Assembly (NCBI RefSeq): GCF_954871325.1
Contig: NC_088776.1
Span: 34,706,508 to 34,770,507 of the forward strand
Source of the DNA: Gordionus sp. m RMFG-2023
Lineage: Eukaryota; Nematomorpha; Gordioida; Chordodea; Parachordodidae
Reading direction: 5' to 3'
Length of the DNA stretch: 64,000 bases
Below the pieces are notes generated by a model. That model ran no database searches. It saw only the letters and a list, made by a program, of their open reading frames with translations, and had not been told where the DNA came from. Made by a program: the position numbers and the translations under genes. How positions within the stretch are numbered: position 1 is the stretch's first letter; every line of letters begins with the position of its first letter. Shown here in pieces: positions 37,238 through 50,206 of this stretch.

Positions 37238-40200
37238 ATATTTTAGAAGGTATTAATTATATTAGTAAATAGTGGCTAGTAGAATCAGGGCTAGTCAGAT
37301 CAATTAAATTATGCTTGCAAATATTTTTGCAGAGGTCCGCCAAAAGTCTTAACACGAACTTGATTCTGGCAACAGCTCTGTTATACGGCCCTAAACATTA
37401 ACATTTTTATTATTATAACACTTTCATTTTATAAATTTAAAGTGAAAATTTATTTGACTATCTTTTTTGGTATTTATTCGAAAATTTTGTGGTGATCCTA
37501 ATGATATGATTTTTTTTAGATTTTATTAGTTGTCGTATAATATTATTTTGTGCCATATTTTTTGTTTTATTAAGATTTATATTGGTTATAAATAAAATTG
37601 CAAATATAATAAAATAAATTTTGATATTATAAAATACGATATTACAGTATAGTTAATGAAATCGTAAATAATTGAGAAAAATTATAGCCACCTAAACCTA
37701 ATAAAATTTTGTAAAATATAATTTTTTTTATAAAAGCAATTATTATTATAACTGTAATATTCTATAATCCTTGTCGTATAATATAACAAAATAAAATTCA
37801 CATTAATATTTAATTTTTTGTAATAATTTATAAATGTCCCTATGTCTTATAAAATAATATAAATATAAGTATAATTAAACCAAAGCTTCTAAAACTTTTG
37901 ATTTTTATTATTAAGGAAAAAAAAATTGTTATTTTATATTATTGGACTTTGATTATTCATACATGATATTAAATAATAAAGGCTTAAAATCATAAAATCA
38001 ATTTTTATAACCTCATTATGATTTTATATTAGAAGAAATCAAAGTAAAAAAGAATATTTTTCCTAATTAAAATAATATATTATTATATATATATTTATAT
38101 AAATATATAATAATTGGCTTATATTGCTTAAAAAACGTCTAAGAAATAAATAGGTAGGGATGATAATAAGTAGAAAGGTGATTGCCATTAAACCGAAAAT
38201 AAATCCCCCTCTCCCCCTTTCCTCCAAAATGAAAACAATATGTTTATTCCAAAGAATATATTAAAAATAAGTATAAATTAATATTAAAAATTTTTTTTAT
38301 GTCCGACAAAAATATAGAAATATTTTTTTTAGGGAGCTGGGCCCCTATGCGCCCCCTAATGATGTTAACTATGGATGTCGATATCATTATTGTATTTTGC
38401 CTAGTAAATGATCATTAAATTTTACCGAATTTTTAAAGCTAAATGTATAATAAAATAATATTCAATCCTCGTTAGTTTTACACGAGAGATTAATATCTCT
38501 ACTGATGTAGGTATCCTTTGTTTTTTCAATTATTAGTATCCTCTCCTCCCCCCAATAATATAAGAAAGTCAAAAAAGTAGTACAATGCTAGCATTATTTT
38601 TCAAAGTGACCCTGAATTATATTAGAACGCTGGATTAAAAAAAGTCGGCAAATAGATTTTTTAGGAAAAATTTACCGCATTAAAATACTTAAATTTATTT
38701 AATATTTCTGTGGTATAATTGATTATTAAAAATTGTTAATTTTATTAATATTGATCATAATAGATAAAATATGATATGATACAGTAAAAAAATTACTAGT
38801 TAAATCAAAATGAACTTCAATAACCTTCTAGAAATCAAATTAGTTACTATTTAATCTCTATTTAGTTTCATGTTTATCGCTAGTGACTGCCTTAATTTTT
38901 TTTAGGCAGAGTTCCAATAAAGGCTTTTCACCTTTATTTTAAAAAATATTCACAAATACTTAACCTTATTCAATAAAATCGCATTTGCTTTTAGATCGAT
39001 ATTTGTTCATGCCTTTTTTTTATAAGCCCAGACATTTCTTATTAAATTTAAATCGGGATTATTTTTTAGTAAAGTCAAACCTCTATCTGATAGAAATAAT
39101 TTGGTGGGTTTGTATACGACATGGCGCATTGTTTTGTCGAAAAATAAAATCCTCTTGCGGAAACCATGCATTCGGAAAATAAATGAGCATCTTCAATCAA
39201 ATATCTTGATTGACTAAATAAATAATTCCTTCAATAAATCACATGTTACCTAAACTTTTTTCAGTCATGCAACCTTATAACATAACATTTATGGAAGATT
39301 TGAGGGTCTATTTAAGACAGACAATATGGTTTAGGCTTCATTGGGTTTTCGCACACCAAAATTCTTTACGATTGAGTACTCAAGGGCAGATCTATTTGAA
39401 AATTATCTATTTCTTTCTTTTAATTGAGTCTTTTTTTATATTTTACTTGCATATGGACAAAAGTTTTCTCTTTGTCTTAAAAATGGCTAATTCGATAGAG
39501 ATTTTTAAGATTATATGTATACCTTATAAAATAATAAACCCATAAAAATAAATATTACTATTGCACTACTAATAGAATTATTTTTTTTAAACAATGAATT
39601 CCATTCAGAAGTAATTTAACTGAAACATCAAACATCTACCAATTGATTTTCAAATCTTGTTGGGTAACACTTTATCTATCCCTTTAACTAAAACTTTTGG
39701 ATTGAGCATTTTTGAATCTATATATATCACAAATAGTTTCACGACTAATCACCAATTTCATAAATTACCGTAATAAAATCCTATCTTAAATTTGAGTTTT
39801 TTTTTTATTCAAAGTAATTGGGTAATCACGCATTATTTAATCAGAATGTAATCTCAAAAAATACTTCAAACAAAACAATAGGAGAATGTATAACCTCAAA
39901 AAACATTTCAAACAAAACAATAGGAGACGATAACATTAAATATGAAAATAGAAGATACAAATCTTTAAATTATCTGAACAAAGCAAAATGTTGTTAGCTA
40001 TTCCTAAAGACAACACGACCCCTACTCTCCGATGTCAAAATAATAGTAAATATTCAGAAAAGATTTTAAGAAACTTTTTAAGATCAAAATAATAGTCAAA
40101 TGCTATATAGGTATAGACAAAATTTCCCCATAAAGGATCCAATACCCCAATTTCACGGTTTCCTTGTTCTCCATACCTTAGGCGCGTTTACAGTAGTATT

Positions 40201-40992
40201 TAAAATAAAATTAGTCAGTATTTGGGGTTTCCCGAAAATTAAAAATTAGCAATTATTCTTAATTTTGATTTAATAAAAGTTAAAAATTTATCAAGAGTCA
40301 CATTTTTCATAAGCCTTTGTGTTGCTATGATTAATTAGGCTGATTTAAAAATCTTTTGTAATTAATAAAGGAGGGGGTTTGTTAAATCACTGCCACTAGA
40401 CATTAAATTAAAAATTTAGAATATCATAATTTTTTTAAGAATATCCCTTTTTTATGGAATTTTTTAGATGAATATATTTAAAATTATCTTAATGGGCTAA
40501 ATAAAAAAAGAAAGTGCATAAGTAATTTCTAAATAAAATATATATAAACATTATTTTATATTTTTATCAAAAATAAATGTTTTTAATTTAAACTAGCAAA
40601 TATTTAAACCGTGTGTATAAATTATGCATATTTATATTCTGTATTATAATATAAACTCTGATTTTAGATTTATTTAAAATATGATCCCCTTTGTGTTCTG
40701 ATTTTTTTTATTTTTGCAAAATAAAACTGAAAATAATTTACATAAATTCTTCACACATAATGGATCACAATTTTCTATTTATAATAAATATAAAAAAAGA
40801 ACGTATAATAAATAAATTGAATATTTTTTGTAATGTTAATGAATCATGTATTTTCATTTTGTTTAAATTGTCAAATTGTCAAAATTAGTTTGTTATTTGT
40901 AACATATTATGCATATTATACTTATTATTAGCATAGGATAAAAATTTGAGCGATAGCAAGCTATAATTAGTTTGTTATGCATCACCCTCTAA
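37238..40992. other. Receptor intron 1: AT-rich block, possible decayed coding scraps
   Basis: Mostly AT-rich. At about 38960-39440 the composition is less extreme and several frames are open in pieces (for example LVGLYTTWRIVLSKNKILLR and later RTPKFFTIEYSRADLFENY), suggesting an unidentified decayed coding sequence on the plus strand. A 40-bp unit containing TTCAAACAAAACAATAGGA is duplicated at 39844-39925. Confidence 0.4.
39844..39925. repeat. Tandem duplication, about 41-bp unit, 2 copies
   Basis: Each copy begins GAATGTA and ends TTCAAACAAAACAATAGGA, with a few differences in between. No function is inferred. Confidence 0.75.
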
Positions 40993-41331
40993 GGCCATAT
41001 CCAGACAGAACGTTTTTTCAAGCGGTTTTTGGGTAATGTTAGCAGCGATCAATTTTTAATTTCCAAAAAAAATGTTAACTTCTCGTATTAATTTTTTTTA
41101 TATATATAATATTTAAAAAAAAACAATCTACATTCCCATTTTTTTATCGTAAATAGAAAACAAACTGGTTTGATTTTAATAACGATTAAATGGCGTTTTG
41201 AAATGTGACTCCGGATATATTATATAAAAAAAAATTAATTCTAGAATTTGGCATTTTTTTGGAAATAAAAAAAAATTGCTGGTAACATGACCCAAAAACC
41301 GGTTTGAAAAAACTTTCTGTCTGGAAATGCC
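40993..41331. mobile_element. PIF/Harbinger-like MITE, copy 1
   Basis: The 339-bp element has long imperfect inverted ends: GGCCATATCCAGACAGAACG on the left and GGCATTTCCAGACAGAAAG read inward on the right. Similarity extends about 100 bp (for example CGGTTTTTGGGTnATGTTA). It is flanked by the 3-bp duplication TAA. A TAA (TWA) duplication with ends starting GG is typical of PIF/Harbinger. There is no coding capacity. It is related to the element at 54150-54433. Confidence 0.85.
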
Positions 41332-42815
41332 TAAAGATATTTCTTTTATTAACAAACAAAAGTAATAATGTAAAATTAGAATATAAATACTAAAATTTTA
41401 ATATAAATACTAAAATTTTAATTATTTTTTGATTAGTTTTCAAATTTTAGAACATCAATTATTTTTTGATTTCAATAATTGGTTATAGCATTATTTACAA
41501 CAAGATATGGGAAACCGGGGCACATTGACTACATTAGAGCTTAGTCATTTGGATGTAAAAAACAAACATTAAATTCTATTATAGCATTATTACTGCAAAT
41601 GTTATTCTTAAAAATTGAGAAAATAAAATAGAATTTTAAACGATGTGATATTTTAAATCTATTATAGAATGGATCATATTTTAAGATAGCAGTGGGTACC
41701 AAATACATATTGAAATGAGTCTTCGATAAAAATAATATGATAAGATGAGTAAATGTAAATCTATTTAAAATTAAACAATAATATTTTTCTAACTGATGTT
41801 CTATGCTATTTAATAAATAGCATAAGATAATGTATATGTGGTATTTGTATATGGAATTTTTTTGGGATTTTGAATCTTAACCTGGAGATGAGATTCAAGT
41901 CCCTACATTTTTATTCGGAATTATCTTTTTTAAATATATTTTCTTAAATTTTTTTATATCCTGAATCCCCATGTTTTATATATATAATTTTTATTCTAAC
42001 CTGTTATGCTCTTACCTTATCCGAACCAAATTAGTTACATTATTTTGTCGATTTAATTGTTTTGTCCAAGCATAAAAAACTGATTGGATAAATAAGAGTG
42101 GGTCAGGTTAGGCCACTTTTGTTCAAATCTCAATATATTCAATATCATTAAACTAATCTAAATAAATAAAACATATTCTGAATCCTCAATAAGCTATTTG
42201 AAATAGTTAATATATATTTTATAGACGCCAAAATATTTTAGAAAATTTAATTTGAAAAATATTTTTTTTAGCAGTGCGTTACTGTACTTTACGTTGGTCA
42301 AACAATATGTGATTGTTGGTCCACCAAATAAAAAAGGGTCTAAATATAATTTTTTTTTGAAATTGTTATTACTAGGCTTTGAAGTATACTAATTTATTGA
42401 TAATATCATAATATAAACAATTATTTTATTTATTAAACTGCAAATGCTTAGTTAAACTGCAAATATGTAAAAATTTTTAATATATATTCTATTAATTGAG
42501 GTGAGATTCATATTCTTATGTTATGAATAACTTATAAAAGTTAAATTATTAGATATAATCAATAATAAATGAATATACATTAATAGTTTTATTTCCTTTT
42601 ATCTCATAATAAATAGTTTAAATCCTTTAATATAATTAAATTAAAAATAATTATAATTACATTTTAAATTTCATAATATTTAATCCGCAAGTTGGCATAT
42701 TATTATTTTATGGCAATAAAATATAAAATGAATTTTGCTTCAATTGATAGAGAATATATCAAAAATTTTTCCCTTAGCATTTGCAGTTTTTAGTTTAGTC
42801 AAACCGTTAAATCAA

Positions 42816-42875
42816 CATGTAAAAAAAAATCATGTAAAAAAAAATCATGTAAAAAAAAATCATGTAAAAAAAAAT
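42816..42875 (+). repeat. 15-bp tandem repeat, 4 perfect copies
   Basis: The unit CATGTAAAAAAAAAT is repeated four times exactly and a fifth time with changes (CATATAAAAAATAAG). Because 15 is a multiple of three, a plus-strand frame from 42735 reads through as repeated HVKKN, but this is a consequence of the repeat and not evidence of a protein. The perfect copies suggest recent slippage. Confidence 0.9.
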
Positions 42876-44644
42876 CATATAAAAAATAAGATAAATATAA
42901 AATTATATTTAAAAAAACATAAGAGAGGGAAGATAGTTAACTCGGAACACGGATATTTGAGGTCATTAAAAAATAACTATTGGGATAAAGTGAAAATCAA
43001 GTAAATTAAATTGAATTTAGATATTTTATAGAATTCTTGTAAAACAAAAATTATAGCAAAATATATAATAATATAAAATTAATATTTTCACTTGTTAAAT
43101 TTACTCACCAACCATCACTATGCCCACTTATTTTATAAATGCCGTTTAAAATTCAATTAATTCATGTTTAAAAATTCTGAAAAATTACCAGATCAAAAAT
43201 AAAGTTTATTCTTTCTTAAAATTTATTTATTAAGATTTTTAAAGCTTTATTTATAAATCTAAACGATAAAGTTTACAATTATATTTTATTACTTTTGGTA
43301 TGCTAAAACACATTTTTCTTTGTAAAAATAAAATTGTTAACTATTTTATAAATTTTAGCTAATGATGAATGTATTTATATTAGGTATAAATTTTAACTCA
43401 TACTATAATAGTTTAGATTAAAAATGGAATAGACGAATGTTCCCCTGTATTCAACGTACCGCGGTTTCCTTCGGTATATTTATGCACGATAAAATAATTT
43501 TTTCTAGTATGATGTTATTATATTGATTTATCATGCTATCCCTACAAATCTAAGAGTTGTTTTCCAATATATTAAAATTATTATACCATTAATATAAATC
43601 CATTAGCACTATTACAAATATATAATATATTTTTCTTTAAGAAAACACATATATAGGAAGGAATACAAGAAAACAAATAGAATGGGTTAACTCTTCTATA
43701 CAATGGGGCAACATTTGAGATGTATAAATATAATTTATATTTAGAAATTTGAACACTTTTTCTAATCAATAATTCTTATAAACTTATCTAATTTAAAATG
43801 CTCAAATAATTCCATATTTTGGAAAAAAAAATTCAGCCCACATTAATATTTTTCGCCCGATTCCGAAAATGGTCAAAGAAGTTTTCAGCGTAAAACTTGG
43901 AATTATACCAGTTGTATATATTTTATATTTTATAACATCTTTGCTCATAAATTTATATCTATAACTTATAATAATTTTATAAAATATTTAAGTATTCGAA
44001 ATTGATTTTAGTCACGAGTCTTAATAATTACGAAATTTTATATACCATTTTAGAATTTATTATAGACATTTAAAAAAATCTTCCCTCTTCAAATCACCTG
44101 ATAAATCATATATACTTTCCTATCATTCTCAAATCAGCTACGAATTTGTTAATTATTTTTATCAAATAAATATACATGTCCAAAATGCCTTACTAAATTA
44201 GATCTTTATATTCAATTGAAATATGGGGATAAAAATACGCATCGAATTTTAAAATTAAAAAAAAACAATAAAGTATAAAATTATAATCTGAATTGTATTT
44301 AAAATTGTATTATTTTTTGAAATCTTCTACTTGTATAATTTGATAGACCTAAAAATATGTATTAAATTAGTTTGAAATGCCCGAACAAAAGAATTAAATT
44401 GGTGAGAAAATTATTATTTGGTTGTGCTAGGACTAAATATAATAATAGATTAGAATAAATATTTATATTAAAAAAATAATTTAAAATATCAATTTGTCAA
44501 ATAAATTGATATATTGTAAAATTCTTGCAAGAAACAAGGCGCTAATAGTTTTTATTTTGCATAATATTTCTTTTACAATCAAAAAAAGAGTAATTTTTCT
44601 GGACAAAAATTTTTATTTTTATTTTGGGTCAGACTTTTTGGAAC

Positions 44645-44706
44645 AAATAAAAAAATGTTTTATTCGGGCCGGGCAGGGCTTAAAAAATTAGGCCCGATGC
44701 ATATCA
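44645..44706. mobile_element. Detached right end of a GGGC-type hAT MITE
   Basis: CGGGCCGGGCAGGGCTTAAAAAATTAGG followed by GATGCATATCACTA closely matches the right end of the element at 19401-19703 (CGGGCTGGGCCGGGCTTG...GATGCAGATCACTA). No matching left end was found upstream, so it is called a truncated copy. Confidence 0.7.
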
Positions 44707-47280
44707 CTAAAATAAAATATTCAATAAAACGTAGGGATACAAGATCTCGACAAATCCCAACGTATTCCATATCCTAATAAGAAATAAATTTAATTAATTA
44801 TATGAGGAGGGTGGCTAAGTCAACATTTTAAAATTGTGGAAGAAATTCTTCAAATTGCTGGAAAATATTTTTACGGAAAGAGCCCACATATGCCCAGCTA
44901 TCAGCCAGGAAAAAAGTTGGTGCTTATTTGACTCCATTTTTTATTCACATAGTCTTTACTTTATTATATTTTACAAAATCAGTAGCATTTATTCCTTGCT
45001 TTTAAATTGTGGTTTTGCGCTTTATTTTAAATAATGTATTTCAAATCGTATGTATCGCGAAAATTGGGAAATTTGCGTTTTAATAATATTTTTATAAAAA
45101 AACATTAAAATCTTATTGTTTAAATTTGTTTTATTTATTATAGAAAAGTAAATTGGAATAATTTATTTCTTAATTATGCTACATTAAAAATCAGCAATAT
45201 TGGAAAAATTTATTGTCTTCTATATAAAATGTGAAAGTTTTATAAATTGGCAATTGAAATTTTAAATATTTTAATAAAGAGTGATTATAAAATTTATTTG
45301 AATTTAAAATTTTATAAGGTAATTTTTCGTTTTACCCCAGAATAAATGAAAAATACCATATATTCATTTATTTTTATAATTTAAAAACTACCTTCCAATA
45401 GGAAGAGGGAGGATGCTGAAATTTTATTTATTTGAGGATGCATTGATAAATTTTTAAACTAAAAATGTTTATTTTAACAATTCCTTTCTAAATTTAATTA
45501 TAATATAAAAATTAAACAAAACTCTGTTTCTAAAAATGATTATTTATCATTTAATAGTTTTAATTTATAATGTGATATAAATTTTAAAATTGAGGGAGAT
45601 TTAAATTGTATGAAATTTATTGTAGAGAGTTTTGTGCCGCCATCGGAGCTGGTAACCCTAAATAATTTTTGAGATAAACCGCTAGAACACAAATAGATAT
45701 TAAAGGAGACCTAGACTAGTTAGCGCAGGGGCCAGTTCAGTGGATTTCTTCTAAAAACCAAAAATCAATATTCAATAAAGGAGATAAGAGATGAAATAAA
45801 AGTCCAGGTGTTTTTTTTCATTGGGAAAAAAATTCTTTGGGATTGCAGATATGATGTTTTGAGTAAATAGTTTCGCTTGGGCCTCCATCAACAATTGACA
45901 AATTATAAATATTTGATAGATTAAACTTCCACCCCATCTAAAGCCTACTTGATTAATTCAGGTAACCTGGAAGTGCCCTATTCTATATATTCTACAACGT
46001 AGGAGCTGTTTGCATTAGACTGATGGATCTGTATTCGGACGTTATACACTTTATATAATTACTGTATTTTGTTGAAATTCTTATGATAAGATTAGATAAA
46101 ATTAAGAAAATATATTAAAATTTCGAAATAATGCATAAGTTAAAAACATTTAGTTCTAGCTTTAAATGGGCATCAAATAATTCGGTTTCATCCTTTTTAA
46201 GGAGATGTTAGAAAAATTTATTAACACTATTAATAATAAATACAAAATAAAATTATTGGCCAAGCCAACTTAATAACGGAAACAAAACCCAATTCCCTTT
46301 TTCAAGAAATCGAAAAAGATCTCCCACCCCTCCTCCCCTCTTTACATAATTTATAATGCACGGATTGAAATTCTAAAATAAAAGGGTTACGTTAAAATTA
46401 TTTAAAGAAACAAATTTAATAATAATTCATCTATTATTTTATTTAATACTATTATTTAAATATAATTGACATATATCTTGATTGATTTTATGATATAACC
46501 AATATAACCCGAAACAAATCATATTTAAATATCAAGGATTTATTAAAAATATGAAAAAAGATTTCTAAAATTCATTAGGAATAATAGTATTTAAAAAACT
46601 TTATTTGATTAATCATAAAATAATTTCAATTATTATGTTTTTATAACTGATGAATGTTAGAATAAGATGAATGACCTTAAAAGTTAAAGGCATTTTAGCG
46701 AACTTCAGTTTATCCTGGAGAAAATTTTAATTTAGAAAATTATGGAAAGGAGTGAACAAAAAATTTTATTAATACAAGTTAATCTTAAATTTTATGCAAT
46801 AAAAATCGAAATTATGAAATATTTTAAATTTCAGCTTAAATTATCCTAGGAAAAAAGGCACGACCTAATTCTAGCACACATCAGGTCTTAACCTAAACCT
46901 AATTTGAGGAACTTCGACCCCCCCCTCCCCCCCAGCTAAGGCATTACCCCCCTACAAAAATCAAAATCTGCAAGAAAAAAGAAAATCAAAATCAAAATTC
47001 GCAAAGAAAGGAAATCTAAATTCCTATCTTCTCTCACTCCTGCCCCTGCCTAGTTTCACTTAAATTAATAAGATACATATGGTTACTTGGTAACCCTGAG
47101 ATATCCATTTGATTTTAATAACTACTTCTAATTATAAAATTTAATCCTTTTATTTTTAATATATATTAATCCCGCATATATGTAGCCCGCATCAGAACTT
47201 TTCTCATACCTAGTATCAGTAAGATCAAATTTACAATCCTTATCGAAAATGTAATCCACCAATATTTTATTACAAATTTT

Positions 47281-48722
47281 TAGTGTTGTAAACGAACGTG
47301 TTCTAAATGAACGCGTTCGTGAACGAAGTTCGTTTTTTGAAAAAAATGATGAATGGCGTTCTTTTTATTTTTGACGAACTTTGAACGTGAACGCGTTCCT
47401 TTTTTATGACGAACGCGTTCGAATTTATCGTTCGTTCAATTTTAAAAATATTTTTATTTATTTGAAAAATTTAATATTTCCAAATTCTTTTAAAAAATGT
47501 ATTATTTATATTTTTTAATCGGCTGTGTATTTCCTTTTCACATTTCAATTTTTTTAACACATAGTTTATTAATTTGAATATTATTGTTTATATTTTAATT
47601 TAATAGATTAGCATAAGCATGGATATTTATTATTATTTAATCCTCATCATCTGATTCTGAAAATCCAAAATCAGTTGAATTATCATTACTATGGCCAAAT
47701 ATGATAAATGTTTTACATTAACATCCTATATTAAAGGAACTAATCCAATGCTTACCAAGTGTAAAATGTGGCCAACAATTTAAAACGATATTTGATTTTA
47801 ATATTAATTATTTGATTTTATATGATATAACTAAGTTAAATCATTAAATTTGAAGAAATAATGCATTTGGGATATTTGACCCTAACAATAACGATAGTTA
47901 TTTTAAAATTAAAAAAAATTGTGGCCTCAAATATGGTCAACCATTGATAAACGCCGTATTAAATGGGATTAAAAAAAGGTATTAAACCTATCACTCTCAA
48001 TTAATTATATATATTTTATTTTTTTAAAGATTTGAACATATATATAAGGATCAATATGTTCTTTCTGCAATTATACATCCAGCATTCAAACTTCAATGGC
48101 CATAGATAAAACTTCCACAGAACAAACCTATTAAAAATAAACTTATAGCGTTATTAAAAAAAATGCTTTGAAAACCCTAGAGAACTGTTAATTTCTAGAT
48201 ATCCTTTTTTTTTGTCGAGAGTAGAGAATGGATTGGAGGAGGATAACTTTCAATTTTTTGCAAGTAACAAAACAATATGTTTTTAATTAATTCTCCACGT
48301 TAAAAGAGCTGTTTATTAAGTATAATACCGCAATCCTCTCATCTGCCCCTGTAGAGCGCGTTTTTAGGCTAATGCCGTATTAACTGCCATGTGTTCCTCT
48401 CTATCAGATAAATATTTTGAAAACAATTGTTATTATAATTTAATAAGAAAAATTTTTTATGAATAAAAATATCTTTTTATTCGCTATATTATATTTTATT
48501 TATAATTATATTATCAAAATAAAACTATATTATTTTTTAACATGGCTAAAATATATTGTATTAAAAAATATAAGTTTATTTATATTAAATTAAATTTTAA
48601 AAAAATTTAGTGAACGCGTTCCTTTTTTTTGAACATGAACTTGAACGTGAATACGTTCGATTTTTGTCGATGAACGTTGAACGCGAACGCGTTCGATTTT
48701 TTTAGAAATGTTTACAGTTTTT
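47281..48722 (+). mobile_element. hAT transposon with GAACGCGTTC subterminal words, decayed
   Basis: Both ends are packed with the palindrome-like word GAACGCGTTC (47290-47430 and 48608-48695), and the outermost bases (TAGTGTTGTAAACG / CTGTAAACA) are weakly inverted. Between them a plus-strand hAT transposase remnant is readable. It has a BED-like KCKMxxxQFK piece near 47757, DQYVLSAIIHPAFKLQWP near 48049, and the C-terminal dimerisation region KELFIKYNTAILSSAPVERVF near 48304, then SLSDKYFE in a shifted frame. The copy has several stops and a large internal loss. No convincing 8-bp duplication was found. Confidence 0.82.
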
Positions 48723-49279
48723 CAATATCATAAGCATCTTAAACATAATCTTACAATATTTTGTTGGAAATTTTTCTTTCAAAATCAATTTATTACTAGC
48801 AAATTTTGTTAAAAAATTATTTTATTTTTATTTTAAAGTCATTTATAAACTTAATTTTCGATTTCAAAAATTCCTTAAATTATTTTCAAGCATGTTTTTT
48901 ATTCTATTCTTCGCTAATTTTACTATTTTTTTTCTCAAAATCAAACCCTAGCTATCTCATACAGATTTGCCTTATCTAGGCTATTATACCTAGTTTAGGC
49001 AAATTCAAGTATTTATTAAGGACTCAAATTGTTTTAAAACGATCATATTTAACTTAACTTATCAGGTAAATTCAAATATTAAGTTTTTTTAAAAAATCAT
49101 TATTATTCCGGGCACCCCGCCCCCCCCCCTCCCAAAATTTTTTTTTTTTAAAATATATTTAATTTAAAGAGGTGTTTAACATTAAATATTTCAAGGTAAG
49201 GGGATCATTTTATTTATAAAATATTTCATCCAAGTATAATATAATAGTAAAAACTATGGTTAGAAAGATAAAATAAAAC
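48723..49279. other. Receptor intron 1, 5' end
   Basis: AT-rich sequence next to exon 1, with a C-run at 49114-49133. On the minus strand the intron opens gttttatttt after exon 1. Nothing else is recognised. Confidence 0.5.
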
Positions 49280-50206
49280 TTTTGATATATTGGAGACGAT
49301 AGTTAATCGATAACCCTTTAATATTGTTTTATAGTTGGATATGTGATACAGAGCTAAATGAATGGAATGATAATCTGAGTGAGAGTAACGTTTATCTTTT
49401 TTGACCAATGGTGACTTTCTTTTGTAGTCCGCCTTCATAAAAACGCTTTTATGCTTTAATGGAAAATCTCCAATTAAGATATCATTATTTAAGAAGTCAA
49501 GATTTATACCCAAACCTTTTGCTTGAGTTATTTTTATCTGCTTTGTTGGATATTCTGCTAAGCCATTTCTGAGTTTTTCATTCAAATTAACCTGCGTATC
49601 AGGATAATGATCGTCCAAATAAAATGGGCATTTGTACATTTCTGGCAATATGACTCCTATAGCTAATTTGATTCTAGGGTCAGATGCGTTTTGATGGTAA
49701 TACTCCCAAGCATAGTTACGCCGTGAAGTTTTGTTTTTGAATACCCGAATGAGGAATTTAGTTGCTATAGAAGAATTGGAAGTCTTGGTAAAGTTGGAAT
49801 CTAAAAGCATTCTTTTAACGTTCTTAGATGTCGGTTGTTTATGATAAAGGCCGGATGATGTTGTTTTATTATCTCGAAAAAATTGGTGATGTCGTTCTGG
49901 CGAACTATAAAATAAAAAAGGCTCATAATAACTGAAGTTACTTAAGTTCCTGAGATTGCATAGTTCTATGTTGATATTATATTCCCTGTTGCCCCTTTCC
50001 GATTTTAGACACCGATTGAACATATTGAAATTTGTCATCTCAATCTCTTTTAAGTCTTTCCTTTTTGTATCATAATTATTAAATTTAAAAGTGCGGTTAG
50101 CCGATTTATTAACCGAACTTGACGACTGATGTAAGTCCAAAGATATTAATATGCAAAACGACGAGATGTATATAAAGAAAATGGCTATATTCTTCTTAAA
50201 CGACAT
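49280..50206 (-). CDS. GABA-B-R2: GABA-B receptor subunit 2-like, exon 1 (signal peptide, N-terminal extension, start of ligand domain)
   Basis: The exon has 309 codons. Residues 1-25 form a signal peptide (basic start, then IAIFFIYISSFCILISL). Residues about 26-178 are a low-complexity, N/S/K-rich stretch with several N-glycosylation sequons (for example NRT, NKT, NFT, NSS, NAS). KLAIGVILPEM at 180-190 looks like the first beta strand of the Venus-flytrap fold. About 90 unplaced residues follow before HLALYHISNYKTILKGYRL (283-301), the usual first helix and second strand. The end NISK joins directly to CKAAEGTK of exon 2. The donor is TCAAAA|gtttta in phase 0; reading on into the intron only adds nonsense to 49226. 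An in-frame TAA three codons upstream supports this ATG unless the 5' end is spliced. Confidence 0.85.

Larger units (their letters stand above)
41335..47280. other. Receptor intron 1: AT-rich block
   Basis: No gene is recognised. It contains a 15-bp tandem repeat at 42816-42875, a detached hAT end at 44645-44706, and C-runs at 46917-46933. Other open frames here (43581-43769, 44494-44691, 44834-45034) show no conserved motif. Confidence 0.5.
4333..50206 (-). other. GABA-B-R2: GABA-B receptor subunit 2-like gene (span of 11 coding exons; continues off the left edge)
   Basis: This host gene encodes a class C GPCR. GABA-B R2 subunits pair with R1 at the plasma membrane and couple to Gi/o; R1 binds GABA. 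The eleven exons at 49280-50206, 20500-20637, 17345-17515, 15542-15649, 15413-15478, 14562-14753, 14001-14265, 12217-12300, 5127-5277, 4653-4785 and 4333-4440 sum to 2343 bp, which is 781 codons. All junctions are GT-AG and phase-compatible. The protein has a signal peptide, an N-terminal extension, the Venus-flytrap domain (about 180-640), TM1 (about 665-690), TM2 (about 708-728) and TM3 (about 748-768). Introns range from 63 bp to 28.6 kb, and the exons at 15413-15649 are closely packed. R2 rather than R1 is favoured by TASEYL, SRFHGYAYDGIW and KMSSPLLNNVI. No TM4-7 exon was found below 4333; they should lie left of the window. Confidence 0.93.

Noticed and set aside
42816-42890. CRISPR array
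   Set aside because: The 15-bp units are contiguous with no spacers, in a eukaryotic intron.
49226-49279. C-terminal end of the long frame beyond position 49280
   Set aside because: The last codons (after NISK) are intron read-through. The donor at 49279 joins in phase to the conserved exon 2, so the protein does not end here.
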